A stretch of DNA of 58,480 nucleotides, taken from NCBI GenBank assembly GCA_900539655.1, contig UQCR01000031.1, positions 1-58,480 of the forward strand. The letters are read 5' to 3'. Of this stretch, positions 40,420-49,215 are shown piece by piece (within the stretch, counting starts at the first letter, position 1; each line of letters opens with the position of its first letter). Under the pieces are notes generated by a model. The model saw only the letters and a program-made list of their open reading frames with translations, was not told the origin of the DNA and made no database searches. The stretch is from an uncultured Robinsoniella sp. GTDB taxonomy: Bacteria > Bacillota > Clostridia > Lachnospirales > Lachnospiraceae. The position numbers and the translations under genes are program-made.

Positions 40420-42465
40420 TTAATCTTCATAAACAATTTCAATTACCCGGTATCCATTTACTTCATCTGCATGAAAGTTTACGCAGCCATCTTTCTGGAC
40501 AAATTCCAATCCTTCCCCTTCCGGAACATTTCTCACTGCAATTACCTGCCGTTTTTCCTGTATTTTAACAGGAATATCATAAATGGGAATTACATCTTCC
40601 AGTGTATGGATTTCCTGGCAGATTTTCTGGGGAATGTAGTGCAGCAGATGCAGAACCTTCCTATGTTCCTCCTTCTGTTCATTCAATGACGCAAACAATG
40701 TTGAGGGTCCTGAATATTCCAGGCATTTCTCAGGCAGCAGGCGGTCTATTGCATCCTTTACCATGACTTTGCACCACCTTGGTGCTCTTTCATTGTAAAT
40801 CCGGAATACAGGGCTTGCAAAGTAAATCACCTGCCCCAGCTGCACCACTGCATCTGTCCCCGTTTCCCCAGAGGATGGAGTCTGTCTGTGGGAGCAGAAA
40901 TGTTTAAAATTCCGGTCAAAATAGGGCTTTGTGAATTTCAACAATGTTTCCGCCCCTTCCACTGCCATAACTTCGGTTCCTCTGGCATACATTACATGTT
41001 CTGTCCCCGGCAGCCCAATCCCGATTTTTTCATTGGGAATTATATAATCCACAAAATCATTGCTCCTTGTAATCTTTCCTCTTGCCAGCTCCCCATCCAG
41101 GGTTCTGTCAGGGTCCGGAAGCAGGGTGACTCCGGTTTCCCTAAGAATCATTGTGGTTTTACTTTCGTCCAGCCCCGATTCATAGGTGACAATCATCTTC
41201 CCACCCTTTCCAAGATAATCCTTTAATTTTTTATGCAGTTCCTCATTTACCACAATGTCATCAGGAAGAACCAGCAGCGGATATCTGTAAAAATCCCCCT
41301 GGGAATCCAGGATGTCAAACTGATAGCCCAGCTGGTCAAACATGTTTTCCAGCCCCATTAAACTCTCCGGAAGCCTGCCCCGGTTTCCACCCATAAATTC
41401 CTCCGGAGACAGCACTCCGATATCCGTAACGGGTACCGCATTTACGCACCAGGGTTCTAATTTTTCCACTCTTTCGTATACATTTCCAATTAAGTCATAG
41501 ACAGGCTCTGAAAGCTTTCCACAAGGCTCCATCTGATCTCCTATCAGACATTTACTGCCAAGAGCCAGCATTCGGAAACATTCATATTCCAGTGCTGCGA
41601 GATTTTTAAAGGAATGAAAATCTCCCCATTCCAGATGAAATTTTCCCGTGTGGGAGAGACAGTCCAGCCCAAGCGTCCTGGCATAGCGCATGGTTACCGG
41701 AAAATGGATGTATCCCCAGTCCCCGCTAGGCAGCGATTCCAGTTCAAAATGTGTGTACGCATCTTTTACTTTCCTCTGTCTGACACCAATATGACTGGTA
41801 TTATAAAAGATACTGGCATCTGGACTAAAGGAACGGATATGGCTGCTGATATCAAATTTAAATTCGTCTATCATCTCCTGGGCATACTGCATTCTCGCTT
41901 CGCCGTCATAGGCATCCACTCCGGCTGCTTTCATTTTCTCCATACAGCTCTTGCAGGAACATTCCGTGGGATAAACGATATCCATAAAGATTCCGTCCAC
42001 TTCCATTTCTTCAAAAAGCTCTGTGATCTGTTCCTTTAGCAAATCCCGATATGGTGTATTTACGCACAGCACCTGATAAAATCCGGCTTCATAAGGCCCC
42101 GTTCCAATAGGACGCCCATCTGCATCTGTGGCAAGCCACTCCGGATGTTCCTTAGCGGTGAAATAATCCCACTGGATGGTAATATAGATGGGAACACGGA
42201 TATCTCTTTTGTGGCATTCCTGTATCATTTCCTTTAACATATTTTTATTGGTAAGGTTCGGATGTATCCTTTCCGGAAACTTTTTGGAATCGTAATATAA
42301 CATCCCATGATGGCATCTTGCAAAACAGGTTACGCTGTCCACATGTGCATCTTTTAATGTCTGTGCAAATTGGGCACCGTCAAATTTTTCTCCGATACCG
42401 GGGATCAGCGGACTGGTGTGGAAATCCAGATGCACCTGGCGGTAACGCAGTTGTAATTGGTTCAT
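40420..42465 (-). CDS. TIM-barrel glycoside hydrolase (GHL6/beta-galactosidase-trimerisation type)
   Basis: A 681-residue cytoplasmic enzyme. The N-terminal (beta/alpha)8 barrel (1 to about 370) shows VHLDFHTSP, FARCHHGMLYY, a probable acidic residue in VDGIFMDIVYP (Asp162) and HLEWGDFHSF; a Cys cluster CSCKSC (169-174) may bind metal as in related barrels. A glutamine-amidotransferase-like beta-galactosidase trimerisation-type domain follows (about 385-600), then a C-terminal beta domain. I cannot name the linkage; galactosidase or fucosidase-like activity is possible. No signal peptide, so it acts on imported oligosaccharide. ATG at 42465 has GGAGG; upstream frame extension overlaps the permease. 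Confidence 0.82.
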   Translation of the reverse strand: MNQLQLRYRQVHLDFHTSPLIPGIGEKFDGAQFAQTLKDAHVDSVTCFARCHHGMLYYDSKKFPERIHPNLTNKNMLKEMIQECHKRDIRVPIYITIQWDYFTAKEHPEWLATDADGRPIGTGPYEAGFYQVLCVNTPYRDLLKEQITELFEEMEVDGIFMDIVYPTECSCKSCMEKMKAAGVDAYDGEARMQYAQEMIDEFKFDISSHIRSFSPDASIFYNTSHIGVRQRKVKDAYTHFELESLPSGDWGYIHFPVTMRYARTLGLDCLSHTGKFHLEWGDFHSFKNLAALEYECFRMLALGSKCLIGDQMEPCGKLSEPVYDLIGNVYERVEKLEPWCVNAVPVTDIGVLSPEEFMGGNRGRLPESLMGLENMFDQLGYQFDILDSQGDFYRYPLLVLPDDIVVNEELHKKLKDYLGKGGKMIVTYESGLDESKTTMILRETGVTLLPDPDRTLDGELARGKITRSNDFVDYIIPNEKIGIGLPGTEHVMYARGTEVMAVEGAETLLKFTKPYFDRNFKHFCSHRQTPSSGETGTDAVVQLGQVIYFASPVFRIYNERAPRWCKVMVKDAIDRLLPEKCLEYSGPSTLFASLNEQKEEHRKVLHLLHYIPQKICQEIHTLEDVIPIYDIPVKIQEKRQVIAVRNVPEGEGLEFVQKDGCVNFHADEVNGYRVIEIVYED

Positions 42466-42490
42466 TATCCTATCCTCCATTTTATAGAAA

Positions 42491-43318
42491 TCAGCCTTTG
42501 ACTGCTCCAGCCATAACACCGCCAATGATATATTTCTGCATGATAAAATACAGAATAATGATCGGCACCATTGCCAGTACAAATGCCGCAAATGCCATGT
42601 TCAGACGAATGCTGTACTGCCCGAAGAAGAAAAACTGAGTAAGGGGTATGGTTCTTACTTCCGGCGTCTGTGCAATAATCAGCGCGATCTGGAAATCATT
42701 CCATACCGCCAGCGCATTGAGAATCAGGGTTGAAGAAATAATTGGTTTCATAAGCGGAAATACAATGAGCCAGAAGGTCTTGAATTTACCGGCGCCATCG
42801 ATAAATGCCGCTTCTTCAATTTCAGGTGAGATAGATTTTACAAATCCCACATAGACAAATACATTATAGGCAAGCTGAAAACCGCATACCGTAAGGATCA
42901 GCCCTATTCTGGAGTTCATTAAGCCGAACTCTTTTAATTGTACATACAGCGGAAGCATTACCACCTGAAAAGGGAGTAAAATCGCTGCTAAAAATATATA
43001 GTACAATGACTGGTAAACTTTAGATTTCTGGTTGCGGGCGATTACATATGCAGCCATACTGCAGATAACCATCAATATCACCACACTGCATACTGTAACT
43101 ATCAGACTATTTTTTGTGGCAACCCAGAAATTTGATACTTCAATCGCCTCGGTGAAGTTTTCCCAATGAATCTGTGTGGGAAGTGCCAGACCGGTGGCTA
43201 TGGTTTCTTCCGGGGATTTCAGCGCATATACAACAGCAATGTAAAATGGAGCAACAAAGAGGCATACGACCAGTAATTTCAAAAGGAAGGCTGTTCCTGT
43301 CTTTATCTGTCTGCTCAT
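42491..43318 (-). CDS. Sugar ABC transporter permease (MalG type)
   Basis: A 275-residue inner-membrane protein with six hydrophobic segments of the binding-protein-dependent CUT1 family. The cytoplasmic EAA loop, which docks the ATPase, is visible as EEAAFIDGAGKFKTFWLIVFPLMKP in shortened form (key residues EAA, G, P). The start ATG at 43318 overlaps the stop of the first permease by one base (TAATG-type junction). No ATPase gene is in the cluster, so a shared MsmK-like ATPase must be encoded elsewhere. Confidence 0.93.
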   Translation of the reverse strand: MSRQIKTGTAFLLKLLVVCLFVAPFYIAVVYALKSPEETIATGLALPTQIHWENFTEAIEVSNFWVATKNSLIVTVCSVVILMVICSMAAYVIARNQKSKVYQSLYYIFLAAILLPFQVVMLPLYVQLKEFGLMNSRIGLILTVCGFQLAYNVFVYVGFVKSISPEIEEAAFIDGAGKFKTFWLIVFPLMKPIISSTLILNALAVWNDFQIALIIAQTPEVRTIPLTQFFFFGQYSIRLNMAFAAFVLAMVPIIILYFIMQKYIIGGVMAGAVKG

Positions 43319-44172
43319 TATAGTTCCACCTCCCTTTTCCGAAGGGCTGCCGTAACAATTCCGGTTACGATGAAAATCCCCGTCATCATCACAAGCGCCG
43401 CTGCCTGCCCGTAACCTGCACGGTTATAGGGAAAGGTATAATTGTAGACATACATGGCAAACGTCTCTGACGACCTGCCCGGACCGCCGTTTGTGGCTGT
43501 CATTACATAATCAAATATTTTCAGCCCCCATCCCAGAAACAGTGTTACGTTAATGGTTATTGCAGGTCCGATCAGCGGCAGGGTTATATAGCGGAATCGC
43601 TTCACAGGACCGGCTCCGTCAATCTTAGCCGCTTCGTAGTAGGTATCGGGAATCCCCTGTAGCCCCGCAATATAAATAAGCATGGCATAGCCCGTATCCC
43701 TCCAGACGCTCATGAGGCAGATACCGATCATAACTGTCTTAGAATTTCCAAGAAGGCTTTTGATTCCGAATATCCCGTAAAATACATCACTATAAATATA
43801 AGTCCATATATACCCCGTCAGCACAAGGCTGATAATAAATGGCATAAACATAAATGTCCGAAACGTCTTGTTCGATCTGGTGTTCTTCTTTAACGCAAGA
43901 GCGATAAACAGTGCCAGTACATTATCTACGATGACCGTTACTACCGTATAGAAAACAGAATTCAGAATAGGTTTTTTAATACTGGGATCCGTAAGTACAT
44001 TTTTAAAATTCTCCAGCCCCACATGATTATAAACCGGTGAAAAACCATCCCAATCTGTTACAGAGAATTTCATTCCCTTTGCAAACGGCACAACTACCAT
44101 GACGATAAATAAAATCAGAGCGGGCGCCAGGAACAACATGTTTACGGCATGTTTTTTAACTTTTAATCTCAT
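43318..44172 (-). CDS. Sugar ABC transporter permease (MalF type)
   Basis: A 284-residue CUT1 permease with six membrane segments, starting LFLAPALILFIVMVVVPF; the EAA loop is YYEAAKIDGAGPVKRFRYITLP (key EAA, DGA, P). It pairs with the MalG-type subunit. The ATG at 44172 is selected: the frame opens 12 codons earlier at 44208, but those codons are made by the palindrome-SD element and resemble the false extension of the LacI-like gene. GGGTG precedes the chosen start. Confidence 0.92.
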   Translation of the reverse strand: MRLKVKKHAVNMLFLAPALILFIVMVVVPFAKGMKFSVTDWDGFSPVYNHVGLENFKNVLTDPSIKKPILNSVFYTVVTVIVDNVLALFIALALKKNTRSNKTFRTFMFMPFIISLVLTGYIWTYIYSDVFYGIFGIKSLLGNSKTVMIGICLMSVWRDTGYAMLIYIAGLQGIPDTYYEAAKIDGAGPVKRFRYITLPLIGPAITINVTLFLGWGLKIFDYVMTATNGGPGRSSETFAMYVYNYTFPYNRAGYGQAAALVMMTGIFIVTGIVTAALRKREVEL

Positions 44173-44213
44173 CTCTACACCCATTGCATATTGCAGGCTT
44201 CCCTGCAATATGC
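44173..44213 (-). repeat. Palindrome-plus-SD element, copy 3
   Basis: GCATATTGCAGG (44186-44197) and CCTGCAATATGC (44202-44213) form a perfect 12-bp stem with a 4-nt loop, followed on the minus strand by AATGGGTG and the permease start. It is the best-preserved copy. Lying between the binding-protein and permease genes, it could also lower permease expression or protect the upstream mRNA end. Confidence 0.75.
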
Positions 44214-44224
44214 TGCATCCTTTT

Positions 44225-45592
44225 CTATTTTATAGCTCCTAATTCATCATCCAGCTTCTGGATATAAGTATCCACATCACGGTCCGGGTCTGCCGCAAAT
44301 TCTTCCTGCCACGCCCGGAATGTGGAATCAAACTGCCCGGAAAATACCGGCTCTGTTTCATAGTTATAAGTCTTCCCGCCCCTGGCGATCTCCATGATAT
44401 CGGCTACCAGCGGGGATACTCCATCAGTTGACGCATCCAGGGAACACGGAATATTGGAACCATTTACATTCCAGATGGTAAACGCTTCTTCGCTGGACCA
44501 GAATTCCAGGAATTTCAGTGCTTCTTCTTTATGCTCTGATTTAGAATACAACATGAAACTGCCATCGGGAGCCAATCCCTGTACCGGTTCGGAATCATTT
44601 GTATTTGGTGTTGCAAAAAATCCGATTTTGTCATCCACCTTATTATTGATAAATTCGCTTATATCCCAGTTTCCGCCAATGAACATGGCTGCTTCTCCAT
44701 TGATCAGCATACTTCTCGCCTTTGATACATCTGTTCCAAAATCGTCTCCGCCCTCATAAGACAGACGGTCTGCGTTACGCAAAAGACATTCCCTGAATTC
44801 CGGATAATCCGCAAATTTTTTTGTTCCGTTTTGGATATCTTCAAACATTTTCGGGTTCTGCTGCAACGGATATCCGTATAGATCACTTTGAATGTCACAC
44901 TGAGCCGTCCAGCCCTCTTTAAATCCATGGGCAAATGGTATAATTCCTGCTTCTTCAAATTTATCCGCTGCTGCGAGTAAATCCTTATGTGACTTAGGAA
45001 CCTCCACCCCATATTTTTCAAAAACTTCCCTGTTATAGAATATGCCCATTCCTCCCAGGCTTAATGGGATGCCGTACACTTTTCCGTCTACTTTCATGGA
45101 TGACAATGTCGTATCTGATAAGTTCTCTAAAAATGGCTGATCCGATAAATCTGCAATGTGTCCGGCTTCAATCAGGTCTGCATAGACTCTTGGTCTTCCC
45201 ATGATGATATCCGGTGCATCTCCCCCTGCAATCTTCGTTTTCAGCATTGTTCCAAACTGGCTGAAATCAATTCCCTGGGCTTCATATTTTACCCCAGGAT
45301 TCTCACTTTCCAGCTTTTCAATAATTTTATCCAGCTGGTCTCTTCCGTCCTGCTCTCCGATATGATGGAAAATCTTAACCACAACTTCTTCTCCGTCATT
45401 GCCTGTCTTTGTATCCTGGCTTTTTGCATTTTCACTTTTTGACTCTCCGCCTGAGGCATCTGTTGCCGTATCTGTCTGAGTAATGCCGGCGTTTGTTTCA
45501 CCAGCCTTTCCTGCTTCCTTAGGTCCCCCGCATCCGGTTAACATCCCCACTGCCATACAGATTGCCATTGCCAGTGCCGCTTTTCTCTTCAT
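44225..45592 (-). CDS. Sugar ABC transporter substrate-binding lipoprotein
   Basis: A 455-residue lipoprotein: signal AAlAMAICMAVGMLTGC with lipobox Cys near residue 21, then a Ser/Thr/Lys-rich linker and a family 1 extracellular solute-binding domain (VVVKIFHHIGEQDGRDQLDKI at its start in shortened form; GIPLSLGGMGIFYNREVFEKYGV and LLINGEAAMFIGGNWDI later). It captures oligosaccharide for the two permeases encoded downstream. A promoter with a good -10 and poor -35 lies upstream, as expected for a gene needing the YesN-type activator encoded just before it. Confidence 0.93.
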   Translation of the reverse strand: MKRKAALAMAICMAVGMLTGCGGPKEAGKAGETNAGITQTDTATDASGGESKSENAKSQDTKTGNDGEEVVVKIFHHIGEQDGRDQLDKIIEKLESENPGVKYEAQGIDFSQFGTMLKTKIAGGDAPDIIMGRPRVYADLIEAGHIADLSDQPFLENLSDTTLSSMKVDGKVYGIPLSLGGMGIFYNREVFEKYGVEVPKSHKDLLAAADKFEEAGIIPFAHGFKEGWTAQCDIQSDLYGYPLQQNPKMFEDIQNGTKKFADYPEFRECLLRNADRLSYEGGDDFGTDVSKARSMLINGEAAMFIGGNWDISEFINNKVDDKIGFFATPNTNDSEPVQGLAPDGSFMLYSKSEHKEEALKFLEFWSSEEAFTIWNVNGSNIPCSLDASTDGVSPLVADIMEIARGGKTYNYETEPVFSGQFDSTFRAWQEEFAADPDRDVDTYIQKLDDELGAIK

Positions 45593-45622
45593 AAAATCTT
45601 TCCTCCTTCATTTGATGTTGCT

Positions 45623-45651
45623 ATTATAACAACCGAAGACCTGCCATTCCA
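45623..45651 (-). promoter_or_regulatory. Probable activator-dependent promoter of the sugar ABC operon
   Basis: TATAAT (45628-45623) is perfect, but the hexamer 17 bases upstream is TGGAAT (45651-45646), a weak -35. It lies in the 80-base gap between the AraC-type response regulator and the binding-protein gene. Confidence 0.55.
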
Positions 45652-45672
45652 TACGCCTGATTTGACAATATA

Positions 45673-47262
45673 TTAGATTCTTTTACCTCTTTTCTTATAT
45701 TCGCTGGGTGAAATCTTCTCCACCCGTTTAAATACCTGATAGAAGTACGCATAGTCACTGTATCCAGCCTTTTCGCACACGTCCAGCACCTTGCTCCCCG
45801 GTTCATCCAGAAGTCTTTTAGCTATATCAATCCGAAATCCTGCTAAAAGGTCCACAAAATTCTCTCCGGTCTCCTTTTTTAACAGACGGCTTAAATAAGA
45901 AGAATTGACACATAAAGTTTCCGCCACCTGGGTCAAAGTAATATTCTGCCTGTAATTCTGTCTGATATAATCCATCGTACCCTGGGCAAGGGGATGGGAT
46001 AAACGGTTTTCTTCCTTTAAATTCAGCCTGATCTCCCGAATAAAATGAACGAGATATTCTTTGGCATCCCGGATATCCACCAGCGCGTTAATCTCCTCCA
46101 TCACTTTATTAGTATTGTTCTTCAGATCATCTTTATGAAAGTATGTAGAATAATGACGCAGCAGGGTAATGCAGATTTCACTTAACATGCATTTAATCCG
46201 GAAATCATCTCCTTTTGTCTCCTGCACTATTTTCCCAACCATGTCCTTAACCTTTTTGTCCCGCTCACTGTCTTCCATATGTTCCAGATCTGTATAGAAC
46301 TGATTTAATTCTTTCAGAAGATATCCGGTATCTGGTGACGCCGTTAAGGTACAGGATGACTGAAATAAAATATTTTCTTCAGCCGTAAAAAAGTTCTGAT
46401 TTAAAATCTCGAATGTACTTTTATAGCATTCTTCTAATTTAGCCACATCGTTTGTAATCCTGCTCACGGCAAAACAGCAGAGACTGCCCTGTTTCTTTAA
46501 TAATTGGTCATTCATAGCATAGAGACAGCGTTTCATCTGTACACGATGTTCTCTGGCACTTTTACCCGGTCGGTGAAATGCTATAAGTACCAGATCCTGA
46601 TCTACCATTAAATCCACAAATCCCATGTCACAGGCTTCCTTAAAATGTTCCATCAGTTTCACCGCTCCATTGACAACGCCCCTTACTACCTGCTGATCGG
46701 AAGAACGGATTCTTGCAACAATGACAGAGAAATTCATTTCGACCAAGTGGAGATTCACCATTTCTTCTCCTTCTATCCTTTCAGGGGATCGTCTGCCCCT
46801 TATTATTTCCAGCAGAAACTGACTTTGCAGCGCTTTCAGGGAACGGTCTAACAGCTGATTTTGATAATCCTCCTTCTCACGCTGTTCCCGGATACTGTCA
46901 ATGGCTTTTTGGATTATATTCTCCATCGCCCCATTGTCAATAGGTTTTAAAACTAAGTCACACACACCAAGCTGAATGGCTTTTCTAGCATACTCGAATT
47001 CCTGGTACCCGGTTATAATAATTACTTTTGTATCCGGCAGACATTGTTTTACGTATTCCGTCAACGACAGCCCATCCAGTCCCGGCATCTTTATATCTGA
47101 GATGATGAGATGGGGGTTCACCTTCCGGATTACTTCTTTTGCTTCCAGTCCGTTTTCTGCTTCTCCCGCCACCTCACATCCCAGCGATTCCCACCGTATT
47201 GTCTCGATCAGGGATCTGCGTATCAGGGGTTTGTCATCAATCACTACTACTTTAAATCTCAT
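45673..47262 (-). CDS. YesN-type response regulator with AraC output domain
   Basis: A 529-residue regulator. Receiver domain 1-120 with VVVIDDKPLIRRSL, the phospho-acceptor Asp in IISDIKMPGLDG and Lys in LVLKPID. A middle region of about 280 residues is of the DUF4900-like linker kind. The C-terminal AraC/XylS double helix-turn-helix (about 430-529) includes TLTQVAETLCVNSSYLSRLLKK and YSDYAYFYQVFKRVEKISPSEYK in outline. The ATG at 47262 has GAGGAGGT; it overlaps the kinase gene by 11 bases. It most likely activates the transporter operon directly downstream. Confidence 0.92.
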   Translation of the reverse strand: MRFKVVVIDDKPLIRRSLIETIRWESLGCEVAGEAENGLEAKEVIRKVNPHLIISDIKMPGLDGLSLTEYVKQCLPDTKVIIITGYQEFEYARKAIQLGVCDLVLKPIDNGAMENIIQKAIDSIREQREKEDYQNQLLDRSLKALQSQFLLEIIRGRRSPERIEGEEMVNLHLVEMNFSVIVARIRSSDQQVVRGVVNGAVKLMEHFKEACDMGFVDLMVDQDLVLIAFHRPGKSAREHRVQMKRCLYAMNDQLLKKQGSLCCFAVSRITNDVAKLEECYKSTFEILNQNFFTAEENILFQSSCTLTASPDTGYLLKELNQFYTDLEHMEDSERDKKVKDMVGKIVQETKGDDFRIKCMLSEICITLLRHYSTYFHKDDLKNNTNKVMEEINALVDIRDAKEYLVHFIREIRLNLKEENRLSHPLAQGTMDYIRQNYRQNITLTQVAETLCVNSSYLSRLLKKETGENFVDLLAGFRIDIAKRLLDEPGSKVLDVCEKAGYSDYAYFYQVFKRVEKISPSEYKKRGKRI

Positions 47263-49048
47263 AGTGTACCTCCTCATCTTCAAAGTTAATAGGCAATTTT
47301 ATCATAATAGACGTGCCCTCCCTGGGAGCACTGTGAATATCTATCCCATAGGCTTCCCCATAGAGTATCCGGATTCTCTTATGTACCGCCATAAGCCCTA
47401 CTTTTGTGTGCTCATAACCGGGATTACCCGGCTTGTGCTCCATTGTATTTTCAAGCTGCTCCAGTGAGATTCCCACTCCATCATCCCACACCTCAAGGAA
47501 CATGTCCTTTTTCTCACAGCGCGCCGTAATCTCAATCCTTCCTTTTCCAATCTTTGGCTCAATTCCATGGACGATGGAATTTTCCACCAGCGGCTGGAGG
47601 ATTAACTTTGGCACAACGGTTTCCAAAAGAGACTCATCCACATGGAATATAATCTGGATTTTATCACCATAAGACAACTGCTGAATCTTTACATAATTGC
47701 GGATATTCTGGATTTCTTCTTCCAGTAAGACAAATTTTCGTTTACTGCTGATTGCTTCTCTTAAATACTTCCCCAGCAGATAAATACTGTCTGCAATATC
47801 CTGCTGGCCCTTTAATTTAGCAAGACTGTTAATGCTTTCCAGCGTATTATACAAGAAATGAGGGTTGATCTTTGCCTGAAGGGAATCGTATTCAAATTGC
47901 AGCGCTTTTATTTCACTGTTCTTTTTCTGTATTTTCTCATCAGTGACGGATTTAAATAACTGTACAATCTGCTCCGACATATGATTAAATTCTACTGCAA
48001 GCATCCCCACCTCATCATAGCTTGCCGGTACAATTTTTTGAGAAAAATCCCCCTTTGAAATACTTCGGATATTGGTAAGCAATAATTTTATATTGGATGA
48101 TATCTGCCCGGAAATCAAAACAGCAATGGCCGCCGAGAGGATTACACCAAGTAATGCAGACCAGATGACGGGGCTTAACAATTTAAAAATACCATCCATA
48201 ATCACCTTTTCCGAAATAAGATTCATGACCTGGATCCCATTCCCTTTTGCCTTCCAGGTTGTATAGATATATTTCTCATCTTTATAATAGATCTCTTTTC
48301 CTTCCTCATTGACCGGCTTATACTTCTCCAAAATGATTTCGGCAAGCCCCCGCCCTTTACTGTCTTCACCGATTAAGATCTGCCGATCCTGGTTCAGCAC
48401 TAAAATCTCATTCGCTTTTTCTGAAGAAATATTTTTATACAATTCTTTAAAATAAGCAGTGTCAATACCTACCGAAATGACCCCCAGCGGTTTCATGGAT
48501 TCAAAATCAAAGACCAGGCTGGTTGCAAAAACCAATTCTTCATCATAAGGCTTCCAGTATGTGGTCCCCCACATATCATAAGCCTTTTCATATGCCAGGT
48601 TATCAACCTGCTCTTTTAGGCTCATGGAGCTGTAATCAGTGGAATAATAATAAATATTCTCGAAATTATCCTGTACCAGTACTGCTTTGATATACTTGTT
48701 AAAATTCATAAGGTTATAACTGAAATTTAAAAGCTTTTTCTTCCGGTCAAATAATGCTTTACTGTTCCCTTCCTGGGCTTCTTTTCCGATAATCCCGGAA
48801 AATTCCTTATTAAATGTCTGCATTAAAATAAAATCCTCCAGAGATTCTATTGCATAATCAAAATTGGAACTCAACTGTTCCATTAAATCTACGGAGGATT
48901 TTACCGAGGTGGATATCAACAGGTTTCGGGATATAAAATACCCTGATACCCCTGTCAGACAAACCATTATTAATATAATACCGATATTGGATATCAGCAA
49001 TTTTTGTTTCATTTTTAAGTTTGAAAATTTCTTCCAATAGTTCTTCAT
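47252..49048 (-). CDS. YesM-type sensor histidine kinase
   Basis: A 598-residue membrane kinase. A helix near 20-38, an extracellular Cache-like sensor to about 280, a second helix near 288-310 and a HAMP domain precede the His_kinase domain (PF06580 type), where the phospho-accepting His lies in INPHFLYNTLESI. The ATPase domain has LVENSIVHG, DDGVGIS and a late GLMAVHKRI region, shorter than in HisKA kinases. Senses a carbohydrate or its binding protein, probably, and phosphorylates the YesN-type partner. Start has AGGAG-like GAGAGGG. Confidence 0.92.
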   Translation of the reverse strand: MKNYWKKFSNLKMKQKLLISNIGIILIMVCLTGVSGYFISRNLLISTSVKSSVDLMEQLSSNFDYAIESLEDFILMQTFNKEFSGIIGKEAQEGNSKALFDRKKKLLNFSYNLMNFNKYIKAVLVQDNFENIYYYSTDYSSMSLKEQVDNLAYEKAYDMWGTTYWKPYDEELVFATSLVFDFESMKPLGVISVGIDTAYFKELYKNISSEKANEILVLNQDRQILIGEDSKGRGLAEIILEKYKPVNEEGKEIYYKDEKYIYTTWKAKGNGIQVMNLISEKVIMDGIFKLLSPVIWSALLGVILSAAIAVLISGQISSNIKLLLTNIRSISKGDFSQKIVPASYDEVGMLAVEFNHMSEQIVQLFKSVTDEKIQKKNSEIKALQFEYDSLQAKINPHFLYNTLESINSLAKLKGQQDIADSIYLLGKYLREAISSKRKFVLLEEEIQNIRNYVKIQQLSYGDKIQIIFHVDESLLETVVPKLILQPLVENSIVHGIEPKIGKGRIEITARCEKKDMFLEVWDDGVGISLEQLENTMEHKPGNPGYEHTKVGLMAVHKRIRILYGEAYGIDIHSAPREGTSIMIKLPINFEDEEVHYEI

Positions 49049-49215
49049 GTCCCTCTCCTTTTATACCGGATCCTTCATGCTCGTATTCATAATCCGGCAA
49101 TCTTAACCTTCTTTCATCATATCTGTAATTTTAGCATGATTCTATTGGAAATAATTTACTTTATATTAGCTTTTTTTACCTGGAGAGGGTCTGCTAATTA
49201 AAAAACTTACCATTT

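Noticed and set aside
49165..49198. ATTAGC/GCTAAT hairpin after the PBP
   Set aside because: Six-base AT-rich stem without a T-run in the needed direction; not convincing as a terminator.
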